DNA of 64,000 nucleotides from Couchioplanes caeruleus (GCF_003751945.1 NZ_RJKL01000001.1:744001-808000); one strand, 5' to 3'. Numbered from the stretch's first letter, positions 35,124 through 44,484 are shown. The notes: generated by a model from the sequence alone, not told the origin. Program-made: numbers and translations.

Positions 35124-36677
35124 GTGGAACCGACCATCCCGGCGGCCGTGGTGAGCGCGGCCCGCTCCTTCGGGCCGGCACCGGCCCTGGTGGAGCCGGG
35201 CGGGGAACGGTTGAGCTTCGCGGAGCTGCTGACCCAGGTGCGCATCATGGCCCGCGCGCTGATCGCCGAGGGCCTGCGCCCGGGCGACAGGCTCGCCGTC
35301 TGGGCACCGAACACCTCCCACTGGGTGCTGGCCGCGCTGGGCGCGAGCTACGCCGGCGCCACCCTCGTGCCGGTGAACACCCGGTTCACCGCCGTCGAGG
35401 CGCTGGACGTGATGCACCGCAGCGACGCCCGCGGCCTGGTCGTCACCGGCCCGTTCCTCGGCGAAGACCGGCTCGCCGCGCTGCAGGCCGCCGCCGGCCA
35501 CGCCGGTCTGCCCCTGCCCCACCTCGTCGTCCGGACGCCCACCGACGTTCCGGTCCCACCCGAGCCCTATGTGCTCGAGTGGCCGGACTTCCTCAGCCGC
35601 GCCGCCGACGTGCCGCCACGGGCGGCCGATGCCCGCGCCGACGCCGTCACGCCGGGCGACGTGAGCGACATCCTCTTCACCTCGGGCACCACCGGACGCA
35701 GCAAGGGCGCGATGAGCGCGCACCGGCAGTCGCTGGACGTGGCCGCCGCGTGGGCCGGCATCGGCGGGCTCGTCCCGGACGACCGCTACCTGGTCGTCAA
35801 CCCGTTCTTCCACAGCTTCGGGCTCAAGGCCGGCCTGCTCGCCTGCCTGGTCAGCGGCGCCACAGTGGTGCCTCAGGCGGTCTTCGACGCAGGGTCTGCC
35901 ATGGCGCTGATCGCCGCCGAGCGCATCACCGTGCTTCCCGGACCGCCCACCCTCTACATCAGCCTGCTCGACCATCCCGAGCGGTCTCGGCACGACCTGT
36001 CCTCGCTGCGCCTCGCGGTGACCGGGGCGGCCACGGTGCCGCCCGCGCTGATCGCGCGCATGCGCGCGGAGCTGGGCGTGCGGACCGTGCTGACGGCGTA
36101 CGGGTTGACCGAGGCGGTGGTGGCCACGATGTGCCGGCCGGGCGACGACGACCGGACCGTGGCGTACACCTGCGGCCGGGCCGCCGCCGGTTTCGAGGTC
36201 GCGATCGGCGAGCCCACCGGCGAGGTGCTGCTGCGCGGCCCGAACGTCATGCTCGGCTACCTCGACGACAAGGACGCCACCGCCGCGGCGATCGACGCCG
36301 ACGGCTGGCTGCACACCGGCGACATCGGCCGGCTGGACGAGCGCGGCTACCTGAGCATCACCGACCGGCTCAAGGACATGTTCATCTGCGGCGGCTTCAA
36401 CGTCTACCCGGCCGAGGTGGAGCGGGCCCTGGCCGACCTGCCCGGGGTCGCCGACTCCGCGGTCGTCGGGGTGGCCGATCCGCGCCTCGGCGAGGTCGGC
36501 AAGGCCTACGTCATCCCGCGGCCGGGGTACGAGCTCACCGGCGATCAGGTGATCGAGTTCTGCCGGGGCCGGCTCGCGGCCTACAAGGTGCCGCGCGCGG
36601 TCGAGCTGCGCGCCGAGCTGCCCCGCAACGCCTCGGGCAAGGTCCTCAAGTATCTGCTCCGGGAGGAGAACGGATGA
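35124..36677 (+). CDS. fadD3: HIP-CoA synthetase FadD3
   Basis: A 517-residue ANL ligase close to FadD3 (Rv3561): ILFTSGTTGRSKG (about 183-195), NPFFHSFGLKAG, VLPGPPTLYISLLDHP, AVTGAATVP, YGLTEA, the GWLHTGDIG and FICGGFNVYPAEVE segments, and the C-terminal lysine in NASGKVLKYL. It thioesterifies HIP, the rings C/D acid released by HsaD. GTG at 35124 is preferred because GGGAGG lies 6 bases upstream; the earlier GTG codon overlaps the operator. Confidence 0.92.
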   Translation: MEPTIPAAVVSAARSFGPAPALVEPGGERLSFAELLTQVRIMARALIAEGLRPGDRLAVWAPNTSHWVLAALGASYAGATLVPVNTRFTAVEALDVMHRSDARGLVVTGPFLGEDRLAALQAAAGHAGLPLPHLVVRTPTDVPVPPEPYVLEWPDFLSRAADVPPRAADARADAVTPGDVSDILFTSGTTGRSKGAMSAHRQSLDVAAAWAGIGGLVPDDRYLVVNPFFHSFGLKAGLLACLVSGATVVPQAVFDAGSAMALIAAERITVLPGPPTLYISLLDHPERSRHDLSSLRLAVTGAATVPPALIARMRAELGVRTVLTAYGLTEAVVATMCRPGDDDRTVAYTCGRAAAGFEVAIGEPTGEVLLRGPNVMLGYLDDKDATAAAIDADGWLHTGDIGRLDERGYLSITDRLKDMFICGGFNVYPAEVERALADLPGVADSAVVGVADPRLGEVGKAYVIPRPGYELTGDQVIEFCRGRLAAYKVPRAVELRAELPRNASGKVLKYLLREENG

Positions 36678-36701
36678 CTGTATCCACTCCGGGAGGAAAC
36701 G

Positions 36702-37538
36702 ATGACTGAAGTCGTCCTGTACGAGCGCCGCGAGCGGGTCGCCCTGGTCACCGTGAACCGTCCCCGCTACCGCAACGCGCAGAACTCGGCGGTGACGTAC
36801 GCCCTCGACGCGGCGTTCACCCGGGCCGTGGACGACGACGACGTCGCGGTGATCGTGCTGGCCGGCGCCGGCGACCACTTCTCGGCCGGGCACGACATCG
36901 GCACCCCGGAGCGCGACGCCGACACGTCGTTCCCCCGGCGGGCGGCGCTCTGGTGGGACCACACCGGCAAGGCCGGCGCCGACCGGCGCTACTCCCGGGA
37001 GCTGGAGGTCTACCTCGGCATGTGCCGGCGGTGGCGGGAGATGCCCAAGCCGGCCGTCGCCATGGTGCAGGGCGCCTGCGTCGCCGGCGGCCTCATGCTG
37101 GCCTGGGTCTGCGACCTGATCGTGGCGGCCGAGGACGCGTTCTTCGCCGATCCGGTGCTGCGGATGGGCATTCCCGGCGTCGAGTACTTCGCCCACCCGT
37201 GGGTGCTCGGACCCCGGTTCGCCCGCGAGGTGTTGTTCACCGGCGACCGGTTCGATGCGCGGCGGGCGTACGAAATCGGCATGGTGAACCGCGTCGTGCC
37301 CCGCGCCGAGCTGGAGCCGGCGACCTTCGCCCTGGCCGCCCGGATCGCCGAGATGCCGGCGTTCGGGCTGGCCCTGGCCAAGCGCGCGGTGAACCAGTGC
37401 GAGGACGAGATGGGCATGCGCGCGGGGATGGACTCCGTCTTCGGACTGCACCACGTCGCGCACGCCCACAACGTCGAGGTCAGCAAGGACCCGCTCGCCG
37501 GGCTCGATCCGGCGGCGATGAAGCGGGCCGCACCGTGA
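36702..37538 (+). CDS. Enoyl-CoA hydratase/isomerase family protein
   Basis: A 278-residue crotonase with both oxyanion-hole segments (GAGDHFSAGHDIGTP; GACVAGGLMLAWVCDLIVAAEDAFF) followed by RMGIPGVEYFAHPWVLG. It lies between fadD3 and fadE31 in the KstR2 block, so a hydratase for HIP-CoA side-chain or ring intermediates is likely; the exact step is inference. GGGAGGA precedes the ATG. Its stop overlaps the fadE31 GTG by 4 bases. Confidence 0.83.
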   Translation: MTEVVLYERRERVALVTVNRPRYRNAQNSAVTYALDAAFTRAVDDDDVAVIVLAGAGDHFSAGHDIGTPERDADTSFPRRAALWWDHTGKAGADRRYSRELEVYLGMCRRWREMPKPAVAMVQGACVAGGLMLAWVCDLIVAAEDAFFADPVLRMGIPGVEYFAHPWVLGPRFAREVLFTGDRFDARRAYEIGMVNRVVPRAELEPATFALAARIAEMPAFGLALAKRAVNQCEDEMGMRAGMDSVFGLHHVAHAHNVEVSKDPLAGLDPAAMKRAAP

Positions 37539-38662
37539 ACCTCGACCTCGACGCGGCCGCGTGCGCCTTCCGGGACGAGGTCCGCGACTGGCTCGCGGCG
37601 AACGTCCCCGCCGGCCGGCTGCCCAGCGTGGACACGCCGCAGGGCGACGCCGCCCACCGGGCCTGGGAGCGCCGGCTCGCCGACGCCGGCCTCGCCGTCG
37701 TGTCCTGGCCTCTCGAGTACGGCGGGCGGGCGGTCCCGCCGCTGCACGCGCTGCTGTTCGAGGAGGAGTACCACGCCGCCGGGGCACCGGCCCGCATCGG
37801 CCAGAACGGCCTGTTCCTGCTCGCCCCGACGCTGTTGCGGCACGGCACACCCGCGCAGCGCGACCGGATCCTGCCCCCGATGGTCCGCGCCGATGAGGTG
37901 TGGGCGCAGGCCTGGTCCGAGCCGGAGGCGGGCAGCGACCTGGCCGCGATCCGCTCCCGCGGCCGGCGTACGGACGGCGGCTGGCTGCTGTCCGGGCAGA
38001 AGACGTGGAGCTCGCGGGCGGCCGTGGCGGACCGCGCGTTCGGGCTGTTCCGCACCGACCCGCAGGCGTCGCGCCATCGCGGCCTCACCTGTGTGATGTT
38101 CGACCTGCGCGCGCCCGGCGTGACCGTACGCCCGATCCGCCAGCTCGACGGCGACCCCGGCTTCGCGGAGATCTTCCTGGACGACGTGTTCGTGCCGGAC
38201 TCCGACGTGATCGGCGAGCCCGGCGACGGCTGGCGGGTGGCGATGAGCACGGCCGGCCACGAACGCGGGCAGACGCTGCGCAGTCCGGGCCGGTTCCTGG
38301 CGGCCGCCGAGCGGCTCGTGGCGCTCTGGCGCTCCGGCGACGGGCGCGACGCGGCGACGCGGAACCGGGTGGTGGACGCGTGGATCGGCGCGCAGGCGTA
38401 CCGCATGCACACCTTCGCCGCGCTGGACGCGCCCGCGGGGCCGTTCGCCGCCAGCGCCACCAAGCTGTTCTGGTCCGAGTTGGACGTGGCCCTGCACGAG
38501 ACCGCCCTCGACGTGCTCGGCGCGCGCGCCGAGACGGACGCCGCCTGGACCGACGGCTATCTGTTCGCGCTGGCCGGCCCGATCTACGCGGGGACCAACG
38601 AGGTCCACCGCGGCATCGTCGCGGAACGGATGCTGGGCCTGCCCCGCGAGGTGGCGCGATGA
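37535..38662 (+). CDS. fadE31: Acyl-CoA dehydrogenase FadE31
   Basis: A 375-residue acyl-CoA dehydrogenase with AFRDEVRDWLAANVP, AQAWSEPEAGSDLAAIRS, GFAEIFLDDVFVP and YAGTNEVHRGIVAERMLGLPR. First of three consecutive acyl-CoA dehydrogenase genes matching fadE31-fadE32-fadE33 (Rv3562-Rv3564), which act late in rings C/D degradation. GTG start coupled to the crotonase gene; the stop overlaps fadE32. Confidence 0.88.
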   Translation: MNLDLDAAACAFRDEVRDWLAANVPAGRLPSVDTPQGDAAHRAWERRLADAGLAVVSWPLEYGGRAVPPLHALLFEEEYHAAGAPARIGQNGLFLLAPTLLRHGTPAQRDRILPPMVRADEVWAQAWSEPEAGSDLAAIRSRGRRTDGGWLLSGQKTWSSRAAVADRAFGLFRTDPQASRHRGLTCVMFDLRAPGVTVRPIRQLDGDPGFAEIFLDDVFVPDSDVIGEPGDGWRVAMSTAGHERGQTLRSPGRFLAAAERLVALWRSGDGRDAATRNRVVDAWIGAQAYRMHTFAALDAPAGPFAASATKLFWSELDVALHETALDVLGARAETDAAWTDGYLFALAGPIYAGTNEVHRGIVAERMLGLPREVAR

Positions 38663-39651
38663 GGCTGGTGCCCACGGCGGAGCAGGACCGGTTCGCGGCG
38701 GTCCTGCACGACCTGCTCAGCGCCGCCGACGTGCCCGCAGTGGCGGAGCGCTGGGCGCAGGGCGACGCCGCGCCGGGCCGGGCCGTCTGGTCGCGGCTGG
38801 CCGACGCCGGGGTCGCCGGGCTCGCCGTGCCGGAACGCTGGGGCGGCACGGACGCCGGGGCGGCCGACCTCGTCATCGCCGCCGAGGAGCTGGGCCACCA
38901 CGCGGTGCCCGGACCGGTGGCCGAGACCCTGGCTGCCGTCCCGGCCCTGCTCCTCGCCCTCGGTGACGACCGGCTGTGCGACAAATGGCTGCCCGAGCTG
39001 GCCGCCGGGCGGGTGGTCGCCGCGCTCGCCGCGCCGCCCTGGCTGCCGTACGCGACCGACGCGCACGCCGCCGACCTGGTCCTGCTCGCCGGGGACGACG
39101 CCGTCCGGCTGGCCCGGACCGGGGCGGCGCACGCCTCGATGGACTACACCCGGCGGCTGTTCGAGGTGTCCCCCGGCGGCGTTCTCGCCACGGGACCCGA
39201 CGCGGCCGCGGCGGTGGCCCGCGCCCTCGACCTGGGCGTGCTCGCCGCCGCCGCGCAACTGCTGGGCGCCGGGTGCGCGCTGCTCGAGGCCGCCGTGGCG
39301 CACGCCCGGACCCGGGTCCAGTTCGGCCGCCCGATCGGCCGGTTCCAGGCGGTCCAGCACAAGCTCGCCGAGGTGGCGGTCGCGCTGGAGTTCGCCCGCC
39401 CGCTGCTGCACGCGGCCGCAGTGACGGTCGGCAGCGCGGACACAGCCGCCAGGGACGTCTCGGCGGCGAAGGTGGCCTGCGGCAGCGCCGCGCACCAGGC
39501 CGCCCGCGCGGCGCTGCAGGTGCACGGCGCCATCGGCTACACCCGCGAGCACGGGCTGGGCCGGTGGCTGACGAAGGTCCGGGTGCTGACGCTGACATGG
39601 GGCACGGCGGCGCAGCACCGGGCGCGGGTGATGGCGGAGCTGACGAGGTGA
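38659..39651 (+). CDS. fadE32: Acyl-CoA dehydrogenase FadE32
   Basis: A 330-residue acyl-CoA dehydrogenase subunit, short as in heteromeric members. AGVAGLAVPERWGGTDAGAADLV, ARTRVQFGRPIGRFQAVQHKLA and HGAIGYTREHGLGRWL are diagnostic. Coupled to fadE31 by ATGA and followed by fadE33 with 2 bases between stop and ATG, so all three subunits are likely made together. Confidence 0.88.
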   Translation: MRLVPTAEQDRFAAVLHDLLSAADVPAVAERWAQGDAAPGRAVWSRLADAGVAGLAVPERWGGTDAGAADLVIAAEELGHHAVPGPVAETLAAVPALLLALGDDRLCDKWLPELAAGRVVAALAAPPWLPYATDAHAADLVLLAGDDAVRLARTGAAHASMDYTRRLFEVSPGGVLATGPDAAAAVARALDLGVLAAAAQLLGAGCALLEAAVAHARTRVQFGRPIGRFQAVQHKLAEVAVALEFARPLLHAAAVTVGSADTAARDVSAAKVACGSAAHQAARAALQVHGAIGYTREHGLGRWLTKVRVLTLTWGTAAQHRARVMAELTR

Positions 39652-39653
39652 CC

Positions 39654-40730
39654 ATGGACCTGACCGCGGAACGGAAGGCGCTGCGCGACGCCCTGCGCGG
39701 CCTGCTGGCCGGATCCTCGACGCGGGCGGCGATCGACACGCCGGCCGGCTACGACACCGGCCTCTGGGCCCGGCTGTGCAAGGAGATCGGCGTCGCCGGC
39801 CTGGCCGTGCCCGAGGCGTACGGCGGCGAGGGCGCCACCCTGCGCGAGTCCCTGATCGTGCTCGACGAGCTGGGCCGCACGCTCACGCCGGGCCCCATGC
39901 TCGGCTGCGCCGTCCTGGCCACACAGGCACTGCTGCGCTCCGGCGACACGGACGCCTGCGTACGTCTGCTGCCCGGCATCTGCGCCGGCGACGACCTCGC
40001 CACCCTCGCGTGGGGCGGGGATCCGGACGACCTGCCCTGCACCGCCACGGCGGCCGGCCGGCTCACCGGCGAGGTGCCCCACGTCCTCGACCTGGCGTCC
40101 GCCGACACCCTGCTGGTCCCGGCCCGCGCCGGGACCGGCACGGCACTGTACGAGGTGGACGCGACGGCTCCCGGCGTCGCCCGCCACGCGACGGTCCCGC
40201 TGGACCCGACCCGCCGGCTGGGGGTGCTCCGGCTGGATGACGCGCCCGCCCGCCGCCTGGGCGTCGGTCCCTCCCTCGAGGAACTGCGGGATGTGGCCTG
40301 CGTGGCGCTGAGCGCCGAACAGGCCGGCGTCGCCTCACAGGCGCTCGCGGCCACCGTCGAGTACGTGCAGGTCCGGGAGCAGTTCGGTCGCCCGATCGGC
40401 ACCTTCCAGGCCCTGCAACACCGGCTGGCCGAGGCCCACGTCCGGCTGGAGGCCGCCCGCTCGGCGTCCGCGGCCGCCGCCGACGCCCTGGTGTCCGCCG
40501 CCGCCGACGCCCCGCTGCTGGCCGCGGTCGCCAAGGTCACCTGCACGGAGTCCCTGCAGGCGATCGCCGCCGAGATGGTCCAGATGCACGGGGGCATCGC
40601 CATCACCTGGGAACACGACGCCCATCTGTACGTACGCCGCGCGTACGCCTCGGCCCAGCTCTTCGGCGCACCCGGCCGGCACGTCGGCCGGCTTGCCGAA
40701 CTCGTGCTGCCGGGTGCGCCGGGGTCCTGA
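39654..40730 (+). CDS. fadE33: Acyl-CoA dehydrogenase FadE33
   Basis: A 358-residue acyl-CoA dehydrogenase with IGVAGLAVPEAYGGEGATL, VREQFGRPIGTFQALQHRLAEA and MVQMHGGIAITWEHDAHLY. Third member of the FadE31-33 set and the end of the KstR2-controlled operon. ATG 39654 used; an in-frame GTG 6 bases upstream would overlap the fadE32 stop and is possible. Confidence 0.88.
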   Translation: MDLTAERKALRDALRGLLAGSSTRAAIDTPAGYDTGLWARLCKEIGVAGLAVPEAYGGEGATLRESLIVLDELGRTLTPGPMLGCAVLATQALLRSGDTDACVRLLPGICAGDDLATLAWGGDPDDLPCTATAAGRLTGEVPHVLDLASADTLLVPARAGTGTALYEVDATAPGVARHATVPLDPTRRLGVLRLDDAPARRLGVGPSLEELRDVACVALSAEQAGVASQALAATVEYVQVREQFGRPIGTFQALQHRLAEAHVRLEAARSASAAAADALVSAAADAPLLAAVAKVTCTESLQAIAAEMVQMHGGIAITWEHDAHLYVRRAYASAQLFGAPGRHVGRLAELVLPGAPGS

Positions 40731-40736
40731 CCGCGG

Positions 40737-41372
40737 TCAGGCCCAGGCCTGGTTCCAGTTGCCGTGGCAGTCCCAGACCTGGATGGTCGCGCCGTTGGTG
40801 TAGTTGTATTGCCTCACGTCCAGGCACCGCCCGTCGTAGAGGTTCCTGATCCAGACGTAGCCCCCGCCGAGCGGATGCGGCTGCAGACGCCACAACTGGT
40901 TCGCCGCGAAGTGGCATTCGTAGATGTACACGGCGGTGCCGTTGCCCGCCTGGTGGTCGCGTGACTCGTCGAGGCACTTGTTCGTCGAGTTGCGGTCGGA
41001 CAGCGCGACGAGCGGGTCACCGCCCGAGGTTCCGGCGTCGAGGAGGTCCCACCGCTGGTTGTCGACGTTGCCGGAGGTCCGGTACTCCCACAGATGCACG
41101 ACGGAGCGGTCCGCGGTTCCCCAGTTCTTGACGTCGAGGACGTGGCTTTCCTGTCCGTTGGGGCCGCGGCTGTGCACGGAGCCGTACACCAGCGTCACGA
41201 CGTCGGCCGCGGTGCCGGCGGCACGTGCCCGCATGTAGTCGGCGAGGCTGGAGACGTGGGTGACCTTCTCCGCGCTCGGTGCCGCCGCGGCGGGCGTCGC
41301 CACGGCGAGGGACGCCACGAGGAGCGCGGCGACGGCGCCCGCGGCCAGCTTGAGTGAGCCCTTGCGATTCAC
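40737..41372 (-). CDS. Secreted ricin-type beta-trefoil lectin
   Basis: A 211-residue exported protein. Signal peptide MNRKGSLKLAAGAVAALLVASLAVATPAAAA with cleavage after the AAA run (about residue 30). About 45 residues follow, then a single beta-trefoil of about 130 residues with QxW repeats QRW, QLW and QAW and conserved Cys pairs (NKCLDE / YIYECH; GRCLDV / QVWDCH). It binds carbohydrate, with no catalytic domain. GTG start with GAGGGG upstream. Convergent with fadE33 and unrelated to the steroid pathway. Confidence 0.82.
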   Translation of the reverse strand: MNRKGSLKLAAGAVAALLVASLAVATPAAAAPSAEKVTHVSSLADYMRARAAGTAADVVTLVYGSVHSRGPNGQESHVLDVKNWGTADRSVVHLWEYRTSGNVDNQRWDLLDAGTSGGDPLVALSDRNSTNKCLDESRDHQAGNGTAVYIYECHFAANQLWRLQPHPLGGGYVWIRNLYDGRCLDVRQYNYTNGATIQVWDCHGNWNQAWA

Positions 41373-41486
41373 ATTGACCAACCCCTCTGTATCGACTCCC
41401 GTCAGCCTCGACGCCGGACGGTCGCCGGGACGGAGACTTTCGAGCATCGTCGAAACACATCGTGAGGGCGGTCCGGGAGCGCCGTC

Positions 41487-42140
41487 TTAGGGCCGGCGGC
41501 GGGCGAGAAGCGTGGCGTCCTCCACGTCCATCGTCCTCTCGCCGCGGGTGATCGTCCGCGGGCGCTGCTCGGCCACGAGGACCTTGAAGTCCTCCGGCAG
41601 GCCGGGCAGCAGCTCCTCGGCGAGGAACATCGCCTTGTGCTGGGCGGCGCTGAGGTGGGCGAACACCTCGGACGGCGCATGGCCGACGACGAGCAGGTGC
41701 CCGCCGGGCGCGACGGCGCCGGCCAGGCGGCGGGTCACCTCCACCATCCGGCCGTCCGGTGGATGCAGGAAGTGGCTGGTGACCAGGTCGAAGGAGCGTC
41801 CGCCCGGCTCGAAGGCCCGCGCGTCGATCTGCCACCAGTCGGTGCGGTCGGCCACTCCGGCCTGCTCGGCGTGCCGGGCGGCGCGGGCCAGGCCGTTGGC
41901 GGAGAAGTCGGCGCCGGTCACCGTCCAGCCCTGGCGGGCCAGCCAGATCACGTCACCGCCCTCGCCGCAGCCGACGTCGAGCGCGGTGCCCGGGGTGAGC
42001 CGGGCGGCCTCGGCGACGAGCTGCGGGTTGGGGTCTCCGCTCCAGACCTTCTCCTCGCCGGAATACCGCTCCTCCCAGCCCTCCGGCTCGAACATGCGAG
42101 CCACTTCTTCCTCGGTGGGCTGGTGGCTGTGTTCACTCAT
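41487..42140 (-). CDS. Class I SAM-dependent methyltransferase
   Basis: A 217-residue Rossmann methyltransferase with motif I LDVGCGEGGD (54-63), then WLARQGWTVTGADFS (acidic residue binding the SAM ribose) and GGHLLVVGHAP. It resembles tellurite-resistance/TehB-like and thiopurine-type methyltransferases (N-terminal WEERYSGEEKVWSGDPNP). Substrate unknown. GGAAGGAAG precedes the ATG. Not part of the steroid regulon by any visible operator. Confidence 0.82.
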   Translation of the reverse strand: MSEHSHQPTEEEVARMFEPEGWEERYSGEEKVWSGDPNPQLVAEAARLTPGTALDVGCGEGGDVIWLARQGWTVTGADFSANGLARAARHAEQAGVADRTDWWQIDARAFEPGGRSFDLVTSHFLHPPDGRMVEVTRRLAGAVAPGGHLLVVGHAPSEVFAHLSAAQHKAMFLAEELLPGLPEDFKVLVAEQRPRTITRGERTMDVEDATLLARRRP

Positions 42141-42238
42141 CAGGCGGCTTCCTTCCCGTGCTGGGGCGACCTTGTGCCCAATAGCGTCCGCATTGCTGAT
42201 GAGGATCACAAACTATCTTGCCGTTCTGGCAACAACCG

Positions 42239-42281
42239 TCAGATCCAGTCGGTGTGACGGGGCCAGGCGAGCAGCGTGTCG
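42239..42281 (-). pseudogene. Duplicate of the hsaB 3' end (43 bp)
   Basis: This 43-base stretch is identical to the last 43 bases of hsaB (45032-45074) except for one silent base, and encodes LLAWPRHTDWI plus stop. Nothing of the rest of hsaB is present on either side. With the intact copy it brackets a 2.75-kb segment. Confidence 0.85.
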
Positions 42282-42422
42282 CTACCACCGTCCCCGTGCA
42301 GCTTTCCCGTACACATTGCCGCCCGTACGCTTCGGCGCGCCGGACATCCCGGCTGTGATCTCAGCCGGCAACCAGGCCTGTGAAACAGCCTGGAGGTGGG
42401 CCTTGCGCCTGTCTCGCTTGCG

Positions 42423-42998
42423 TCATGTGGCTTGCGTCGGTCGTTCCGGCAGAATGGCGGCGATCAGTTCGGTGAGTCGTCGTTCTACGTCGCGCGTGGT
42501 ACCGGGTGCCACCAGCTCGTGCAGCATGATGCCGTCGAGTTGGTCGAGCAGGAGCTGACACGCTCCTTCCGGCTCGGTCGCGCCGAGCGCAGCCAGCCAT
42601 TCGGCACCCCACCGGCGGATGGCGGTCGCCGTCTCGGCGAGCTGCCGGCGTAGTGCTGGGCGCAACGCGCCTTCGACGAACAGGGTGTAGCGGGCGATCG
42701 TCATGACGCGGTCCGGCCCGGTGGCCCGGCGTACGAACGCCGCCAGGGCTGCCGCTAGTTCCGCCGGTGTCCGCGGCTGCACCAGGTGGGCGATCGCTTC
42801 CCAGCCGTGACGCTCGCGTGCGACGAACCGTTCCACGACGGCGGCCAGCAAGGCGTCGCGCGTCCGGAAGTGGTTGGACGTCGATCCGGACGGCACGCCG
42901 GCTGCTGCGTCGACCGCCCGGTGGGTGAGCTGTCGGATTCCCTGGCTGCCGAGTACCTGGATCGCGGCGTCGAGAAGGAGATCCTGTCGGGAGGCCAC
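42423..42998 (-). CDS. TetR-family transcriptional regulator
   Basis: A 191-residue TetR repressor: HTH at about 10-55 (IRQLTHRAVDAAAGVPSGSTSNHFRTRDALLAAV), then a helical ligand domain of the TetR_C type (DQLDGIMLHELVAPG). GTG start. Divergent from an FAD monooxygenase, with a 34-base inverted repeat between them, the usual layout for a repressor controlling a neighbouring detoxification enzyme. It is not KstR or KstR2. Confidence 0.85.
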   Translation of the reverse strand: MASRQDLLLDAAIQVLGSQGIRQLTHRAVDAAAGVPSGSTSNHFRTRDALLAAVVERFVARERHGWEAIAHLVQPRTPAELAAALAAFVRRATGPDRVMTIARYTLFVEGALRPALRRQLAETATAIRRWGAEWLAALGATEPEGACQLLLDQLDGIMLHELVAPGTTRDVERRLTELIAAILPERPTQAT

Positions 42999-43007
42999 GA
43001 CAGCGAG

Positions 43008-43041
43008 ACTACACCAGTAGTAAATTAACTACTCCTGTAGT
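43008..43041. promoter_or_regulatory. Inverted-repeat operator between tetR and the FAD monooxygenase
   Basis: ACTACACCAGTAGT (43008-43021) and ACTACTCCTGTAGT (43028-43041) form 14-base arms, with 12 of 14 positions pairing, around the spacer AAATTA. It is in the middle of the 55-base divergent gap and the likely binding site of the adjacent TetR protein. Confidence 0.7.
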
Positions 43042-43053
43042 ACGGTCGCGGCC

Positions 43054-44115
43054 ATGAGAGGCACAGCAGCGATCATCGGTGGCGGCATCGGCGGACTCGC
43101 CACCGCCATCGCGCTCCACCGGTTCGGCTGGCAGGTCACCGTGCACGAGCGGGACGCCTCAATCCCCGGTACGGGTACCGCCTTGGGCATGTGGCCCTCG
43201 GCCCTGCGCGCGCTGGACTCCCTGGGTATCGGCAACGACGTCCGCAGCCGGGGCCGGCCCCAGCAAGGCGGGGAGTTCCGGCGGCCCGACGGCTCGACCA
43301 TCGGCGTCATGGACACCGCCAGGATGCAGCGGCGTACCGGGGACGCGGTGTACCTGCTGTCCCGGCCGGCCCTGCTCGGTCTGCTCCGCCAGGCAGCGGA
43401 GCAGACCGACCTGCGTTTCGGGTCCCCGATCAACGATGTCGCCGAACTCGGGGACCAGGACGTCGTCGTTGCCGCCGACGGAGTGTTCAGCACCACCCGG
43501 CAACGGCTGTTCGGGGCCAGGTACCAGGCACGGTTCACCGGCAGCACTGCGTGGCGCGGCTACGTCGACAACATGCCGACCGACGCCTTCGTCGAGACCT
43601 GGGGAGCGGGGGCCAAGTTCGGCGTCACGCCACAGGAGGGGGGCAGGACGAACTGGTACGCCACCATCAGAGCCACCGAGCGGGACTTCGCCCCGGATGC
43701 CGAGTTGGCAAACCTCCGACGGATCTTCGGCATGTGGGCGGCGCCGGTCGGAACCGTTCTCGATGCTCTCGAAGAGGCAGACGTGCTCCGCCATGACGTC
43801 TACGTGACGCCGCCGCTGCCCACATTCGTCCACGGCAACGTGGCCCTGATCGGCGACGCCGCCCATGCCATGACACCAGACCTCGGCCGCGGCGCCTGCG
43901 AGGCCCTGATCGACGCCGTCGCGCTCGCCGACTGCCTGGCAGCGGCCTCGACGGTCCCGCAGGGCCTGCGGGCCTACGACCGCGCCCGACGGCGGCCGGC
44001 GCAGCGGCTGGCCCGGGTGGCCTCGACCGCGGCGCGACTGGTTCACGTCCGGCACGCCGTAGGCCTGCGTGACCTGCTGCTACGCGCAAGCCTGGCCGGC
44101 GGACCGCCCGGCTGA
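43054..44115 (+). CDS. FAD-dependent aromatic-ring-type monooxygenase
   Basis: A 353-residue group A flavoprotein monooxygenase (PHBH fold). Dinucleotide motif GGGIGG (9-14), a DG motif (VVVAADGVFS) and the FAD ribityl motif GDAAHAMTP starting at 267. No membrane segment. It likely hydroxylates a small aromatic or antibiotic-like molecule sensed by the divergent TetR regulator (inference). Confidence 0.85.
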   Translation: MRGTAAIIGGGIGGLATAIALHRFGWQVTVHERDASIPGTGTALGMWPSALRALDSLGIGNDVRSRGRPQQGGEFRRPDGSTIGVMDTARMQRRTGDAVYLLSRPALLGLLRQAAEQTDLRFGSPINDVAELGDQDVVVAADGVFSTTRQRLFGARYQARFTGSTAWRGYVDNMPTDAFVETWGAGAKFGVTPQEGGRTNWYATIRATERDFAPDAELANLRRIFGMWAAPVGTVLDALEEADVLRHDVYVTPPLPTFVHGNVALIGDAAHAMTPDLGRGACEALIDAVALADCLAAASTVPQGLRAYDRARRRPAQRLARVASTAARLVHVRHAVGLRDLLLRASLAGGPPG

Positions 44116-44316
44116 GACGTGCTCGGACATTTTGGCTTGTCGTTTAACCTCCGGTTTCAGCACAGTGCCGCCACGGACCAGCCGCTGCGTCATCAGCAGC
44201 GACTACAGCGAGTGCCGGCTGGCGCGCCGGGTGCGGGCCGAGACGGGACCAAGCGCGCGTTGTCTGCGGCCAGAACAGTGCGGCTTGCTGGTGCGATCAT
44301 CGGCTCGTAGCATCGC
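44116..44316. other. Non-coding stretch inside the island
   Basis: This 201-base stretch follows the monooxygenase gene. It has lower GC than the rest and no gene with a convincing start or product. Confidence 0.4.
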
Positions 44317-44484
44317 CCGGTGGTTGACGCCGAGGCCCGGCTCTACAGCGATCCCTCGCTGCCCGCCCTGACTCAGACGTACGAAGAGCTGGCCGCTGAG
44401 CTCGGGTCCGATCTGGCGCTGAAGGCGACGACGGGGCACCGCATCGTGGGCGCGGTCCGCGCTCGCCTCGAGGGATCCGTCCTG
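44317..44484 (+). pseudogene. Fragment of a GNAT acetyltransferase gene
   Basis: The plus strand encodes about 55 residues typical of the N-terminal half of GNAT acetyltransferases (EARLYSDPSLPALTQTYEEL, then GHRIVGAVRARLEG). It breaks off after LLEV, just where the acetyl-CoA loop (RxxGxG) should follow, and the N-terminal strand is also missing. Both ends are lost, so it cannot be functional. Confidence 0.55.

Noticed and set aside
35076..37850. Open frame of 924 codons on the minus strand
   Set aside because: It is antisense to fadD3 and the crotonase, rich in Arg, Gly and His, has no family motifs, and reflects high-GC codon bias.
42423..42998. Candidate for KstR
   Set aside because: The HTH and ligand domain do not resemble KstR, and the neighbouring palindrome is different; it controls the monooxygenase.
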